This document shows positions 1 through 9,248 of a DNA stretch of 64,000 bases, piece after piece. Origin of the DNA: Pseudomonas viciae (GTDB lineage: Bacteria; Pseudomonadota; Gammaproteobacteria; Pseudomonadales; Pseudomonadaceae). The stretch spans positions 708,001 through 772,000 of the forward strand of contig NZ_CP035088.1 in assembly GCF_004786035.1 (NCBI RefSeq). The letters are read 5' to 3'. The notes beneath the pieces were generated by a model. The model was given only the letters and a program-made list of their open reading frames with translations, ran no database searches and had not been told where the DNA came from. The translations under genes were made by a program, and so were the position numbers. Position 1 is the first letter of the stretch; the number at the start of each line of letters is the position of its first letter.

Positions 1-66
1 GGCGGCGTCACGCTCAAGGCGTTGTCGAACGTGTCGTCTGTGGTGGAAACCAATGAGGTGGGTTGA
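1..66 (+). CDS. C-terminal end of an unidentified protein (partial)
   Basis: An open frame enters from the left edge and ends at the TGA at 64-66, giving 21 residues ending in VVETNEVG. It stops directly against the stop codon of the convergent MarC gene (TTA at 67-69), as two tightly packed convergent genes would. The fragment is too short to assign to a family. Whether it is real depends on sequence outside the window. Confidence 0.4.
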   Translation, partial: GGVTLKALSNVSSVVETNEVG

Positions 67-663
67 TTACGGCACCAGATAGCCCTTGACCCCGGTAAAG
101 ATGATCTGCGCCGCCAGCGCGCAGACAAATAGCCCCATCAGGCGACTGACGATCTGCAAGCCCTGGTCGCCCAGAATCCTCTCGATGCGGCTGGACAGGT
201 ACAGCACCACGCCGACGGTGAAGCTGGCCAGGGCGATGCTGATGATGGCCATGAGCTTATCGTCCCAGTGCGGTTGGCTCACGCCCATCACCAGCAGGGC
301 GCCGATGGTGCCGGGGCCGACGGTCAATGGAATGGTCAGCGGGACGATGGTCACGTCCTGCTGCACGTTGTCGGTCTGGACCGCCGACTTGCCTTGGGCC
401 ATGCCCAGTGCCGAAATGAACAGCACGCTGCCGGCGCCGATACGGAACGCGTCCACGGTGATGCCGAACACGCTGAAAATCACCCGCCCGAACAAGTACA
501 GCAATACGCTGGACACCAGCGTCGCGGTCGCGACCTTCCAGGCCAGGCGGCGTTGTTCCTTGCGTGAATAGCCGCGAGTCAGGCCGATAAAACACGACAA
601 CACGAAGAAGGGGCTGTAGAGCACCAACATCTTCAGGTAAACGCTGAACAGCACATGGAGCAT
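67..663 (-). CDS. MarC/UPF0056 family integral membrane protein
   Basis: This 198-residue inner-membrane protein has about six hydrophobic segments. The family signature is visible as IPLTVGPGTIGALLVMG around residues 111-127, together with an IGAGSVLFISALGMAQG stretch near residue 75. The length matches the family (about 190-220). MarC proteins were once linked to multiple antibiotic resistance in E. coli, but that role was not upheld; some members are annotated as neutral amino acid transporters, so the substrate is unknown. The gene stands alone, convergent with the partial gene at 1-66 and divergent from the unknown cassette starting at 916. Confidence 0.9.
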   Translation of the reverse strand: MLHVLFSVYLKMLVLYSPFFVLSCFIGLTRGYSRKEQRRLAWKVATATLVSSVLLYLFGRVIFSVFGITVDAFRIGAGSVLFISALGMAQGKSAVQTDNVQQDVTIVPLTIPLTVGPGTIGALLVMGVSQPHWDDKLMAIISIALASFTVGVVLYLSSRIERILGDQGLQIVSRLMGLFVCALAAQIIFTGVKGYLVP

Positions 664-915
664 GGTCGAGGCTCACGACGAATGAAATTGGCGTGGAGTT
701 TATCAGGCGCCGGGGTGCCTGTCGGCTTACCGTGAGCGTTTTAAGTGCAGAAAAACTTCTCTTTATTGTGGCGATGTTGTTTCAGGAGGGCAGGGGGTTT
801 TTAGTGTCGCAGGTATTATGTGTGGTTACAGTTTTGCGCTTGTTGTTCGGGGCTGGATTACGTCATTTTGTGCTTGGGATCCATGGAGGATCTTAATTGA
901 ATAAGGGAACTATGT

Positions 916-1725
916 ATGAGCGCTAACTTTGATTCAGTTGTAACGTTGACGGATCGTCTTGATCGCCTGAGTAATTATGATGTCACGTCGGACAATGTTG
1001 TTGTTTCTTCGCGTGCCGCCAAGGTGGGTTTAGTTGGGTTTAATGAGACTGTCGAAAAACCCGACCGTGCTTCCATTGTCGGGGACAGTATCCTGGCATT
1101 TGTATCGGGCATGACGGAGCAGAATCAAGCGGATATTCAGCACTCCTATCTGTTTGCATCGTTAGTGGCTAACAGGCAGTACCCGCGGGACGAACAGGGT
1201 AAAGAGTGGTATCAACTATTTCTTAACGTCATGCAGGATTGCGGCTGGACTATTCTGCAACGGTATTACGACACGGTTGCGGCTTCCGGCAAGAGCTTCC
1301 AAATGGATCAACTGGTGTTGAAAATTCTGGGTTCGGCCGTGGCCGCAGCTACTGTTCCCGGCCCAACCTCAATGCTGATGCTTAAAGTGGCCGGTGATGC
1401 AATAGCTGCGCTGCAAACCGGTGGTAAACCGCTTCGGGTTTTTGATCAGAACATCAGAGACTCCGGTGCGGGAGGATTTGGTGTGGCGGCCTGCCACGAA
1501 ACTCCGGACGGCGAAGTTATTCTGGCCCTGGGCGCCGTGCGCTTCATCAATCGGACCAATCAGACCAAAGTTCTGTTTGTGGACTGGGACAGCGGTTCGG
1601 TCGATCTGTATCGCGGCGAATGCCATATGACCATGGTACCGGCAGTTATTAATCGTACCCGAGCCACGATCATTGCCAGGTTGGGTGATCGTGCGCAGAA
1701 AAGAATCGAAGAGTACGAGATCTGA
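916..1725 (+). CDS. Unknown protein, first of three related tandem genes
   Basis: I do not recognise this 269-residue protein. It has no signal peptide and no clear membrane segment, apart from an Ala/Gly-rich stretch near residues 140-165. Residues about 55-115 hold a block shared with the next two genes: VGDSIL, a helical YLFASLVANRQY segment, Tyr89, Trp98 and a Gly-Trp pair at 110-111. The second half looks beta-rich (GEVILALGAVRFI, KVLFVDWDSGSVDLY) and ends in a charged helix. AAGGGA at 902-907 serves as ribosome-binding site. GC content is close to 50 percent in a sampled stretch, below the neighbouring housekeeping genes, which suggests transfer. It is probably the first gene of a three-gene unit. 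Confidence 0.75.
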   Translation: MSANFDSVVTLTDRLDRLSNYDVTSDNVVVSSRAAKVGLVGFNETVEKPDRASIVGDSILAFVSGMTEQNQADIQHSYLFASLVANRQYPRDEQGKEWYQLFLNVMQDCGWTILQRYYDTVAASGKSFQMDQLVLKILGSAVAAATVPGPTSMLMLKVAGDAIAALQTGGKPLRVFDQNIRDSGAGGFGVAACHETPDGEVILALGAVRFINRTNQTKVLFVDWDSGSVDLYRGECHMTMVPAVINRTRATIIARLGDRAQKRIEEYEI

Positions 1726-1740
1726 TCTCTTGTGAACTTT

Positions 1741-1763
1741 TGGCGACTACACAGTAGTCGCCA
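1741..1763 (+). other. Perfect 10-bp hairpin between unknown genes 1 and 2
   Basis: TGGCGACTAC (1741-1750), loop ACA, GTAGTCGCCA (1754-1763). No U-tract follows, so it is a poor intrinsic terminator. It sits 24 bases before the next start codon, where it could act as an RNA-stability or processing element within a shared transcript. Confidence 0.6.
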
Positions 1764-1787
1764 TCCATTGGCGAAGCAGGTGATGAT

Positions 1788-2513
1788 ATGAAAGATCAGT
1801 ATTCGGTTTTTATTAATGCCGGGGCTGTTGTCTTGCTGGCAAACGATATGCTGGAACAGGAAAGGCGTGATGTACTGAGTTCGGTGCTATTTGCGCAGCT
1901 GGTCGCCAACAAGAAATATCCAGCTCTTTCGCAGCCGGGTGAATGGTATGGTGCCTATCGGGAAGTTCTACAGAACGGTTGGTTGCAGAGGGCTGTAGCG
2001 TGGGACAGATTTACACTTAATGCCTCAGAAAAATGCAACATAATTGCCTGGGTGGAAAAACAACTGGAGGCGCATGTTGATCGAACTATTGTGACGGACG
2101 TCACTCGCCTATTGAATCGCGTCGCTCAATTGTCTTGCACCCTGCCGGCCATTGATCTATTGCGCGAGCATGTTCAGGGGCCTAGACAGCCGGAGCCTGC
2201 CAAAACAACCGTTGAAAGAGGTTACAGGGTCAGGCTGCAAGTCATTCTGGCGCAGCCAGGTCCTGTGCTGAACAGTGTCTGCGTCGACTTTGAAGCCGGG
2301 CAGGTGACTTCCAATCCTCTTGGGGCACTCTTCTCCACCGATCAAGTACTGGGCAATATTCAGCTGAGGTGTTTCCAGGCGAATTTGTCAGATGCGCTCT
2401 ATGCGCCCCTGCGCGATGCGATTGTCAAAAAACTGGGGGGTAAGGCGACCGAGAATATTTTTGATATTTCTGACGCTGTTGAGCATCAGGTGTCGGGGGC
2501 TGTGTCTTTATGA
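1788..2513 (+). CDS. Unknown protein, second of three related tandem genes
   Basis: This 241-residue protein of unknown function has a predicted soluble composition and no signal peptide. Its N-terminal half repeats the pattern of its neighbours: a helical VLFAQLVANKKYP segment at about 33-45, Tyr44, Trp53 and Gly-Trp at 64-65. The C-terminal half has short beta-like segments (YRVRLQVILAQPG, VCVDFEAGQV) and then a helical end. It overlaps the next gene by four bases (ATGA at 2510-2513), which implies translational coupling. Gene 1 lies 62 bases upstream with the hairpin in between. The shared block and order suggest three subunits or variants acting together, but no function can be inferred. 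Confidence 0.75.
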   Translation: MKDQYSVFINAGAVVLLANDMLEQERRDVLSSVLFAQLVANKKYPALSQPGEWYGAYREVLQNGWLQRAVAWDRFTLNASEKCNIIAWVEKQLEAHVDRTIVTDVTRLLNRVAQLSCTLPAIDLLREHVQGPRQPEPAKTTVERGYRVRLQVILAQPGPVLNSVCVDFEAGQVTSNPLGALFSTDQVLGNIQLRCFQANLSDALYAPLRDAIVKKLGGKATENIFDISDAVEHQVSGAVSL

Positions 2514-3160
2514 ATGACATGGGCCGCAGTGACGTACCGAGGGCTGCCGTCGTGGGCGGGAGTATCGTGTCATTTGATGAGAGGCTGTCCCTCCAGGACC
2601 GAGAAGATATCTACCTGAGCAACCTGTACGCGCAATTGGCAACACGTTCGGCATACAGGGACGGCCTGGTAGGCAACTGGTTCGACTACTACAAGAATAA
2701 GCTCAGGTATTTGGGATGGGATTCGGCGCGTCCTGTCAGGCCCGAGCAGGCTGGACAGGGATTAATGGCCGATAGCGTTTCACGGCAAATATCCCAGTCG
2801 TTTGGCGGGAGTTTTTCACGGCAGGCGAGTCACGCCTTAGGAGCCCTGGAGCGTAATCCCGAGGCCCTTGAGGTGTTCGAAAGAACAAGCCTGCTGCGTG
2901 ATACGGGATTCTTCCAGGTGATTCCTTGTACGTCCAAGTCCTCCGGAAAAATAGAGATAGGCCTCTATCACAAACAGTTCCGCACCCGCAGAACGGTCTC
3001 CGGATTTCTGTTTTGGCCAATAGAGGAAGTGGTGGAAAGCAGCCAGGAAGAAATGGCAGTCGTTACATTTAGCACGCTGCATTACGCAACCTTCAGAGCA
3101 AAAGTTGCAGCCGCTGTGATCGCTGAAACCAACCGCCATTTGCACGCATTGGAACTTTAA
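2510..3160 (+). CDS. Unknown protein, third of three related tandem genes
   Basis: This 216-residue protein is translationally coupled to the preceding gene. It again carries the shared block: VGGSIVSF at 15-22, a helical YLSNLYAQLATRSAY segment, Tyr49, Trp57 and Gly-Trp at 69-70. Its opening (VGGSIVSF) is closest to gene 1 (VGDSILAF). The second half has beta-like runs (FFQVIPCTSKSSGKIEIGLYHKQF in two parts, TVSGFLFWPIEEVVE) and a C-terminal helix. There is no signal peptide or transmembrane segment. It ends 38 bases before the convergent retS stop. I can name no family; N-terminal Met4 is a possible alternative start. Confidence 0.75.
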   Translation: MNDMGRSDVPRAAVVGGSIVSFDERLSLQDREDIYLSNLYAQLATRSAYRDGLVGNWFDYYKNKLRYLGWDSARPVRPEQAGQGLMADSVSRQISQSFGGSFSRQASHALGALERNPEALEVFERTSLLRDTGFFQVIPCTSKSSGKIEIGLYHKQFRTRRTVSGFLFWPIEEVVESSQEEMAVVTFSTLHYATFRAKVAAAVIAETNRHLHALEL

Positions 3161-3198
3161 GCCGCGTGGCGGCGCGCCGTTGACCGTCCTGTCGCCAC

Positions 3199-5976
3199 TT
3201 AGGACGTGTGCGCCGCTGACCTGTTCTGTTGATCGCGCTGGGCCACCCAGTGCTCGATCAGCTCGCGCAGTTGCGACAACTCCACCGGCTTGGCCATGTG
3301 TCCATCCATCCCGGCCTGACGCGCACGTTCCTTGTGTTCGGCGAGGATGTGCGCCGTGAGCGCCACCACCGGGGTGCGGGTCCGCTGGTTGCCCACTTCC
3401 CAGGCGCGCAGTTGCTGGGTGGCGGAAAAACCGTCGAGCACTGGCATTTCGCAGTCCATCAAGACCAGGTCGTAGCGCTGCTCCTTCATGGCCTTGAGGG
3501 CTTCTTCGCCATTGCTGGCGGTGTCGGGTTGCAGGTTGAGCTTGCCGAGCATGCCGCGGATGACCTTGGTGGAAATGCTGTTGTCCTCGGCCACCAGGAT
3601 GCGGAAGTCGCTGGGTACCTTCACCGGGGTAACCGGGCCCGCGTTCACCGGCACGTTCTGCGCCTGGCCTTTGTTGCGCTGGTTCAGCTCGTCCGCCAGG
3701 GTGGTCTTGAGGGTGTAGCCGGCCACTGGTTTGGCGAGAATGCGCTTGACCCCGCTGTTGCGCGCGACAATCTTGCTCGGCGCGTTGCTGATGCCGGTGA
3801 GCATGATCAACAGGATGTCGTGGTTCAGGCTCGGGTCTTCCTTGATCTTGGCCGCCAGTTGCATGCCGGTCATGCCGGGCATGTTCTGGTCCAATAGCAC
3901 CACGTCGAAATAGTCCCGCAAGTGAGCCTTGGTGCGCAGCAGCGCCAGGGCTTCCTTGCCCGACGGCACCGCGCTGACATTCAGGCCCCAGGCGCTGCAC
4001 TGCTGCACCAGCACCTTGCGACAGGTGTCGTTGTCGTCGACGATCAGCACGCGCGCCCCTTGCAGCGGGCTATCGAGGTCGGAGGTCGGATGTTCAAGGC
4101 GATCCGGGTCCAGCGGCAACGTCAGCCATAAGGTGCTGCCCTGGCTGCTGCCGCTTTTGATGCCGAATTCCCCGTGCATCAATATGATCAGCTGGCGGGC
4201 AATGACCAGGCCCAGGTTGCCGCCCAGGCGCGTGGCCGAGAGGAAATTCTTGCTGTGCAGCTCGGCATGCATCAGCGTGTCGCGCTCTTCGGCGTCCATC
4301 GGCGATCCGCTGTCCTGCACGGCAATGCGCAGGCGCGGCTGATTGCTGCGCTCGTCGAGGGCCACGACGATCAACACCTCGCCCTCGTCGGTTTTTTTCA
4401 AGGCGTTTTCCAGCAGGCTCAGCAGTGCCTGGCGCAGGCGCGTCGGATCGCCGCTGATGACCCGTGGTACTTGGGGTTGGATGAAGCTGATCAGCTCGAC
4501 ATTCTGCTGTTCTGCCTTGGCGCGGAAGATGCTCAGGCAGTCCTCGATCAGGGCATTGAGGTCGAACTGCACATCATCGAGTTCGATCTGCCCGGATTCG
4601 AGTCGGGAAATGTCGAGGATCTCGTTGATCAACGTCAGCAGTTCATTGCCGGCGCTGTGGATCGTCTGCACGTAGTCACGCTGCTTGACCGACAGGGGGG
4701 TGCCCAGCAGCAGTTCGGTCATGCCCAGCACCCCGTTCATCGGGGTGCGGATCTCGTGGCTGATCTTGGCCAGGAACTCGGCCTTGGCATTGATCTCGGC
4801 ATTGCTGGCCGCCAGGTCGCGACTGATGCTGAAACGGCTCTCGTTGATGGAACGCTGGCGTTCACCCAGGGCGACACTCATCAACAGGCCGCTGATGCAG
4901 ATAAATACCAGCAGCGTGACGATCAGCCCCTGGGGAGGGACTTCCGTGAGCCCTTGCAGGGCCGGCAGGGTGATCAGCGTACCGAGGTTGAAAACCACCA
5001 TCGCCGCGACAAACAGCCGTGCCGGGCGGTAACCCTTTTGCCAATGCCAGGCGCTGACGAACAGCATGCTCAGGCCAGCCAGGGCCACCAGGGCATAGGT
5101 CATGATATTGAGCGGCAGGGTGTTGACGAACAACAGCAGCAAGCTGCACAGCATGACGAACACAATGTCCCCCAGCAGCAGCCGGTTCAACGGATGCGGT
5201 CCCAGGGGCGCGAAGAAACGGTAGGCGAACATCAGGCCGCAGGGCGCGGTCAGCAGCAGGGCCAGGTAGGCCCCGGGGGTCTGGATCGCGGGCCAGTCAG
5301 GCAGCCAGGGCCCCGCCAGGTTCAGCAGCAGCACCAGGCTCAGCATCAGCAGCCCTTCACAGGCCGCCAGCCACAGGCAACTGCGTGAACGGGTATAGGC
5401 GTAGCGGGTGAGGTTGTGCAGGATCAGCATGGCGATGCAGCCGAACAACAACCCATAGATCAGCGTCTGGTTCTGATTCGCCGCCGCCAGTACCGCCGGT
5501 TGCAGCGTGACGTAGGGGCGCAGTTCGTGCCGGGACGCCAGTCGCAGGTAGACGTCCAGCGGTTTATCGCTGTGGGGCAGCGCCAGCATGAAATCGCTGG
5601 TGGGCACGGGGAGTTCGGTACGTGGCAGGGTATCGCCGCTGACTTGTTGGTCAATCAGGGCGTCGCCGTCCAGCACATAGAGATTCAGGCGAGACAGGTC
5701 GGGCGCGAAGATGCGCAGTATTTGTTCATGCCTGTCGGGGGCCAGCCGGAAGCGCAGCCACAGTGCGCCGCCAGGCTCGGCGGCCCTGAGGCGGTCGAGG
5801 TCGATGGGGCTGAATTGATTGGTGTAGCGGGCAGAGCGGATGTCGCTCAGCTTCAGGTCGCCCTGTTCGTCGAGCAATACCGCCCAGCCACTACCGGGCG
5901 CGGCCTGTGCGGGGAACATACAGAGCAGCGTCAGCAGGGTGACGGTTAAGCCTATGGCAATCCTGAGCCAGCGCAC
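3199..5976 (-). CDS. retS: RetS, hybrid sensor kinase of the Gac/Rsm network
   Basis: This 925-residue protein begins at a GTG preceded by AAGGGA. Domain order: signal peptide 1-25; periplasmic 7TMR-DISMED2-type sensor about 40-160; seven hydrophobic segments about 172-370; HisKA with phospho-His region SHEIRTPMNG (His407); HATPase_c with Asn524 and a G2-like GGNLGL at 585-590; receiver 1 (VDD at 646-648, acceptor Asp696); receiver 2 (acceptor Asp841). There is no Hpt domain. The architecture, length (about 940 in P. aeruginosa) and position next to purD all match RetS. In P. aeruginosa RetS blocks GacS by direct binding, lowering RsmY/Z small RNAs and so favouring acute-virulence over biofilm traits. 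The same role is inferred here. Confidence 0.93.
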   Translation of the reverse strand: MRWLRIAIGLTVTLLTLLCMFPAQAAPGSGWAVLLDEQGDLKLSDIRSARYTNQFSPIDLDRLRAAEPGGALWLRFRLAPDRHEQILRIFAPDLSRLNLYVLDGDALIDQQVSGDTLPRTELPVPTSDFMLALPHSDKPLDVYLRLASRHELRPYVTLQPAVLAAANQNQTLIYGLLFGCIAMLILHNLTRYAYTRSRSCLWLAACEGLLMLSLVLLLNLAGPWLPDWPAIQTPGAYLALLLTAPCGLMFAYRFFAPLGPHPLNRLLLGDIVFVMLCSLLLLFVNTLPLNIMTYALVALAGLSMLFVSAWHWQKGYRPARLFVAAMVVFNLGTLITLPALQGLTEVPPQGLIVTLLVFICISGLLMSVALGERQRSINESRFSISRDLAASNAEINAKAEFLAKISHEIRTPMNGVLGMTELLLGTPLSVKQRDYVQTIHSAGNELLTLINEILDISRLESGQIELDDVQFDLNALIEDCLSIFRAKAEQQNVELISFIQPQVPRVISGDPTRLRQALLSLLENALKKTDEGEVLIVVALDERSNQPRLRIAVQDSGSPMDAEERDTLMHAELHSKNFLSATRLGGNLGLVIARQLIILMHGEFGIKSGSSQGSTLWLTLPLDPDRLEHPTSDLDSPLQGARVLIVDDNDTCRKVLVQQCSAWGLNVSAVPSGKEALALLRTKAHLRDYFDVVLLDQNMPGMTGMQLAAKIKEDPSLNHDILLIMLTGISNAPSKIVARNSGVKRILAKPVAGYTLKTTLADELNQRNKGQAQNVPVNAGPVTPVKVPSDFRILVAEDNSISTKVIRGMLGKLNLQPDTASNGEEALKAMKEQRYDLVLMDCEMPVLDGFSATQQLRAWEVGNQRTRTPVVALTAHILAEHKERARQAGMDGHMAKPVELSQLRELIEHWVAQRDQQNRSAAHTS

Positions 5977-6076
5977 GGCGAAATCCCTTCGTAGGTTGAT
6001 GCCAGATTATAACTATGCGCGGCGCCCGAGTAGACAGGCAAGGGCCATAGACCCTTGCCTGGCTGAATGACCGGAT

Positions 6077-7372
6077 TTATTCCAGATTTTCGCCACGCTC
6101 GCGGGCAATGGCGCGGTAGCCAATGTCCTTGCGGTAGAAACAGCCTTCCCAGTCGAGCTCGGCGGCAAGCTTGTAGGCTTGCTGCTGAGCAGCGTCGACA
6201 CTGGCGCCCATGGCGGTGGCGCAAAGCACACGACCACCGGCGGTGACCACTTGGCCGTCCTGCAACGCAGTACCGGCGTGGAACACCTTGCCTTCCAGCT
6301 GGGCCGCTGCTTCCAGGCCACGGATTGCGCTGCCTTTGGCGTAGTCGCCCGGGTAACCGCCGGCTGCCAATACGACACCGACGCTTGGGCGCGGATCCCA
6401 CTGGGCTTCGACCTTGTCCAGCGCCTGGGCCAGGGCGGCTTCGACCAGCAGCACCAGGCTCGATTGCAGACGCAACATTACCGGCTGGGTTTCAGGATCG
6501 CCGAAACGGCAGTTGAATTCGATGACTTTTGGGTTACCAGCCTTGTCGATCATCAGGCCCGCGTACAGGAAGCCGGTGTAGACGTTGCCTTCCTCGGCCA
6601 TGCCACGCACGGTCGGCCAGATCACCAGGTCCATGACCCGCTGATGCACTTGGGAGGTGACCACCGGGGCCGGGGAGTAGGCACCCATGCCGCCGGTGTT
6701 CGGGCCGCTGTCGCCATCGCCGACTCGTTTGTGGTCCTGGCTGGTGGCCATCGGCAAGACGTTCTTGCCATCGACCATGACGATGAAGCTGGCTTCCTCG
6801 CCGTCGAGAAACTCTTCGATCACCACCCGGGAACCGGCGTCACCGAAGGCATTGCCGGCCAGCATGTCGCGCACGGCGTCTTCGGCTTCGGCCAGGGTCA
6901 TGGCAACGATCACGCCTTTACCGGCGGCCAGGCCATCGGCCTTGATCACGATCGGTGCGCCTTTCTCGCGCAGGTAAGCCAGGGCCGGCTCGATTTCGGT
7001 GAAGTTCTGATAATCGGCGGTCGGGATCTTGTGACGCGCCAGGAAGTCCTTGGTGAACGCTTTCGAGCCTTCCAACTGCGCGGCGCCGGCGGTCGGACCG
7101 AAGCAATCCAGGCCGCGGGAGCGGAACAGGTCGACCACACCGGCGACCAACGGCACTTCCGGACCGACGATGGTCAGCGAGACGTTCTTCTCGGCGAAAT
7201 CGGCCAGTTGTTCCAGGGCCAGCACGTCGATGGCGACGTTTTCGCATTTGGCTTCGATGGCGGTGCCGGCATTGCCTGGTGCTACGAAGACCTTCTGCAC
7301 ACGGGGATCCTGAGCCACTTTCCAAGCCAGGGCGTGTTCACGGCCACCGCTGCCAATGATCAAAACATTCAT
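6077..7372 (-). CDS. purD: Phosphoribosylamine-glycine ligase
   Basis: PurD (431 residues, EC 6.3.4.13) joins 5-phosphoribosylamine and glycine using ATP, the second step of purine synthesis. The N-terminal MNVLIIGSGGREHALAWK is the family signature. The ATP-grasp core includes VIKADGLAAGKGV, and the C-terminal part has VIEFNCRFGDPETQ. The frame is open further upstream, but Met at 7372 is the start because it gives the standard N-terminus; the extension lies in REP DNA. It follows purH on the same strand with a nested REP element in the 185-base gap, and precedes retS, as in P. aeruginosa. Confidence 0.96.
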   Translation of the reverse strand: MNVLIIGSGGREHALAWKVAQDPRVQKVFVAPGNAGTAIEAKCENVAIDVLALEQLADFAEKNVSLTIVGPEVPLVAGVVDLFRSRGLDCFGPTAGAAQLEGSKAFTKDFLARHKIPTADYQNFTEIEPALAYLREKGAPIVIKADGLAAGKGVIVAMTLAEAEDAVRDMLAGNAFGDAGSRVVIEEFLDGEEASFIVMVDGKNVLPMATSQDHKRVGDGDSGPNTGGMGAYSPAPVVTSQVHQRVMDLVIWPTVRGMAEEGNVYTGFLYAGLMIDKAGNPKVIEFNCRFGDPETQPVMLRLQSSLVLLVEAALAQALDKVEAQWDPRPSVGVVLAAGGYPGDYAKGSAIRGLEAAAQLEGKVFHAGTALQDGQVVTAGGRVLCATAMGASVDAAQQQAYKLAAELDWEGCFYRKDIGYRAIARERGENLE

Positions 7373-7425
7373 TTCAAAAACCTCGGATGACGCTGATTCT
7401 GTTGAGCACCACAGAGATGCTTTTC

Positions 7426-7547
7426 TGTGGGAGCGAGTTTGTGTGGGAGCAAGGCTTGCCCGCGACGCAGGCAACTCGGTTGATCAGGCGAACCGAGGTG
7501 ATGCTATCGCGGGCAAGCCTTGCTCCCGCACAAATCCAGCTCCCACA
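7426..7547. repeat. Nested REP pair between purH and purD
   Basis: An outer TGTGGGAGCGAG arm (7426) pairs with AGCTCCCACA (ending 7547). Inside it lies a complete second pair: TGTGGGAGCAAGGCTTGCCC at 7442 and the inverse CGGGCAAGCCTTGCTCCC ending near 7530. This is typical Pseudomonas REP sequence with one copy sitting within another. It could also stabilise the purH-purD message. Confidence 0.8.
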
Positions 7548-7557
7548 TTGATCGATG

Positions 7558-9165
7558 TTAGTGACGGAAGTGACGCATGCCAGTAAAGACCATGGCGATG
7601 CCAGCCTCGTCGGCCGCAGCAATCACTTCAGCGTCACGCATCGAGCCACCTGGCTGGATCACCGCGGTGATGCCGACCTTGGCCGCGTTGTCGATGCCGT
7701 CGCGGAACGGGAAGAATGCATCGGAGGCCATGACCGCGCCCTGTACCTGCAAGCCTGCGTGTTCGGCCTTGATCGCGGCGATGCGGGCCGAGTTCACGCG
7801 GCTCATCTGGCCGGCGCCGACGCCGATGGTCTGACGGTTCTTGGCGTAGACGATGGCGTTGGACTTGACGTACTTGGCGACTTTCCAGGCGAAGATCAGG
7901 TCGTTGATTTCCTGTTCGCTCGGGGCGCGCTTGGTCACCACTTTCAGGTCTTCGCTACCGATCATGCCGATGTCACGGCTCTGTACCAGCAGGCCGCCGT
8001 TGACACGCTTGTAGTCCCAGGCCGGTGCACGGTCGGCCGACCATTGGCCGCAAGCCAGCAGGCGCACGTTGGCCTTGGCGGCGACGATGGCGCGGGCTTC
8101 TTCGCTGACCGAAGGGGCGATGATCACTTCGACGAATTGGCGCTCGACGATAGCCTTGGCGGTCGCGGCGTCCAGTTCACGGTTGAAGGCGATGATGCCG
8201 CCGAAGGCCGATTCGGTGTCGGTGGCGTAGGCCAGTTCGTAGGCTTGACGGATGCCGCCCTCGGCGTCCGGGCTCACGGCCACGCCGCATGGGTTGGCGT
8301 GCTTGACGATCACGCAGGCGGGCTTGACGAAGCTCTTCACGCATTCCAGCGCGGCGTCGGTGTCGGCCACGTTGTTGAACGACAGTTCCTTGCCTTGCAG
8401 CTGGGTGGCGGTGGCGATGCCGACTTCGGCAGGCTTGGCTTCCACGTAGAACGCCGCGCTCTGGTGCGGGTTCTCGCCGTAGCGCATTTCCTGGGCCTTG
8501 ATGAACTGGGTGTTGAAGGTGCGCGGGAATTCGCTGCGGCCTTCGGTCGACAGGGTTTCAGCGGCCTGGTTCACTGTGCCCATGTAGTTGGCGATCATGC
8601 CGTCGTAGGCGGCGGTGTGTTCGAAGGCCTTGAGCATCAGGTCGAAACGCTGGGCGTAGGTCAGGCCGCCGGCCTTGAGGTTGTCTAGCACGCTGGCGTA
8701 GTCGCTGGCGTTGACCACGATGGCCACGTCTTTGTGGTTCTTGGCTGCCGAACGGACCATGGTCGGGCCACCGATGTCGATGTTCTCGATGGCGGTCGGC
8801 AGGTCGCAGCCTGGCTTGTTGATGGTGGCTTCGAACGGGTAGAGGTTGACGGCTACCAGGTCGATCGGCTTGATGCCGTGTTCGTTCATGATGGCGTCGT
8901 CGATGCCGCGACGACCCAGGATCCCGCCGTGGATTTTCGGGTGCAGGGTCTTGACCCGACCGTCCATCATTTCTGCAAAACCGGTGTAGTCCGCGACTTC
9001 CACTGCGGCGACGCCGTTGTCCTGCAGCAGCTTGAAAGTCCCGCCGGTGGAGAGAATCTCGACGCCCAGCTGTTGCAGCTCGCGGGCGAATTCGAGGATC
9101 CCGGTCTTGTCGGAGACGCTGATCAAGGCGCGGCGGATCGGCAGGCGGGTGGTCTGGTCGGTCAT
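7558..9165 (-). CDS. purH: Bifunctional AICAR transformylase / IMP cyclohydrolase
   Basis: PurH (535 residues) carries out the last two steps to IMP. The N-terminal MGS-like cyclohydrolase domain (about 1-195) shows [17 protein letters not shown] and [11 protein letters not shown]-type motifs. The larger AICAR transformylase domain contains the catalytic [10 protein letters not shown] motif. Met at 9165 ([13 protein letters not shown]) gives the length normal for pseudomonads; upstream in-frame Met codons add only seven residues. It lies downstream of fis, separated by a terminator, so purH-purD probably has its own promoter. Confidence 0.96.
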   Translation of the reverse strand: MTDQTTRLPIRRALISVSDKTGILEFARELQQLGVEILSTGGTFKLLQDNGVAAVEVADYTGFAEMMDGRVKTLHPKIHGGILGRRGIDDAIMNEHGIKPIDLVAVNLYPFEATINKPGCDLPTAIENIDIGGPTMVRSAAKNHKDVAIVVNASDYASVLDNLKAGGLTYAQRFDLMLKAFEHTAAYDGMIANYMGTVNQAAETLSTEGRSEFPRTFNTQFIKAQEMRYGENPHQSAAFYVEAKPAEVGIATATQLQGKELSFNNVADTDAALECVKSFVKPACVIVKHANPCGVAVSPDAEGGIRQAYELAYATDTESAFGGIIAFNRELDAATAKAIVERQFVEVIIAPSVSEEARAIVAAKANVRLLACGQWSADRAPAWDYKRVNGGLLVQSRDIGMIGSEDLKVVTKRAPSEQEINDLIFAWKVAKYVKSNAIVYAKNRQTIGVGAGQMSRVNSARIAAIKAEHAGLQVQGAVMASDAFFPFRDGIDNAAKVGITAVIQPGGSMRDAEVIAAADEAGIAMVFTGMRHFRH

Positions 9166-9197
9166 TTCAATTTCCATCAAAAGCAAGGGAAGTCAGC

Positions 9198-9231
9198 AAA
9201 AAAGGCGACCGTTTTTTACGCGGGCGCCTTT
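9198..9231 (-). terminator. Rho-independent terminator after fis
   Basis: Read on the minus strand: stem AAAGGCG / CGCCTTT (9225-9231 and 9201-9207), followed by a run of T residues (9203 down to 9198). It separates the dusB-fis transcript from purH. Confidence 0.75.
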
Positions 9232-9248
9232 CTGGTTTGATTGAATGC

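Noticed and set aside
693-896. Possible 67-residue ORF before the unknown cassette
   Set aside because: No ribosome-binding site at its start; the region is AT-rich and better read as the promoter and leader of the gene at 916.
4174-5388. Open frame of 404 codons antisense to retS, Gln/Ala/Asp-rich
   Set aside because: Composition (QQQAAQHDEHN type) is what reverse reading of a high-GC membrane-protein gene gives; no domain is visible.
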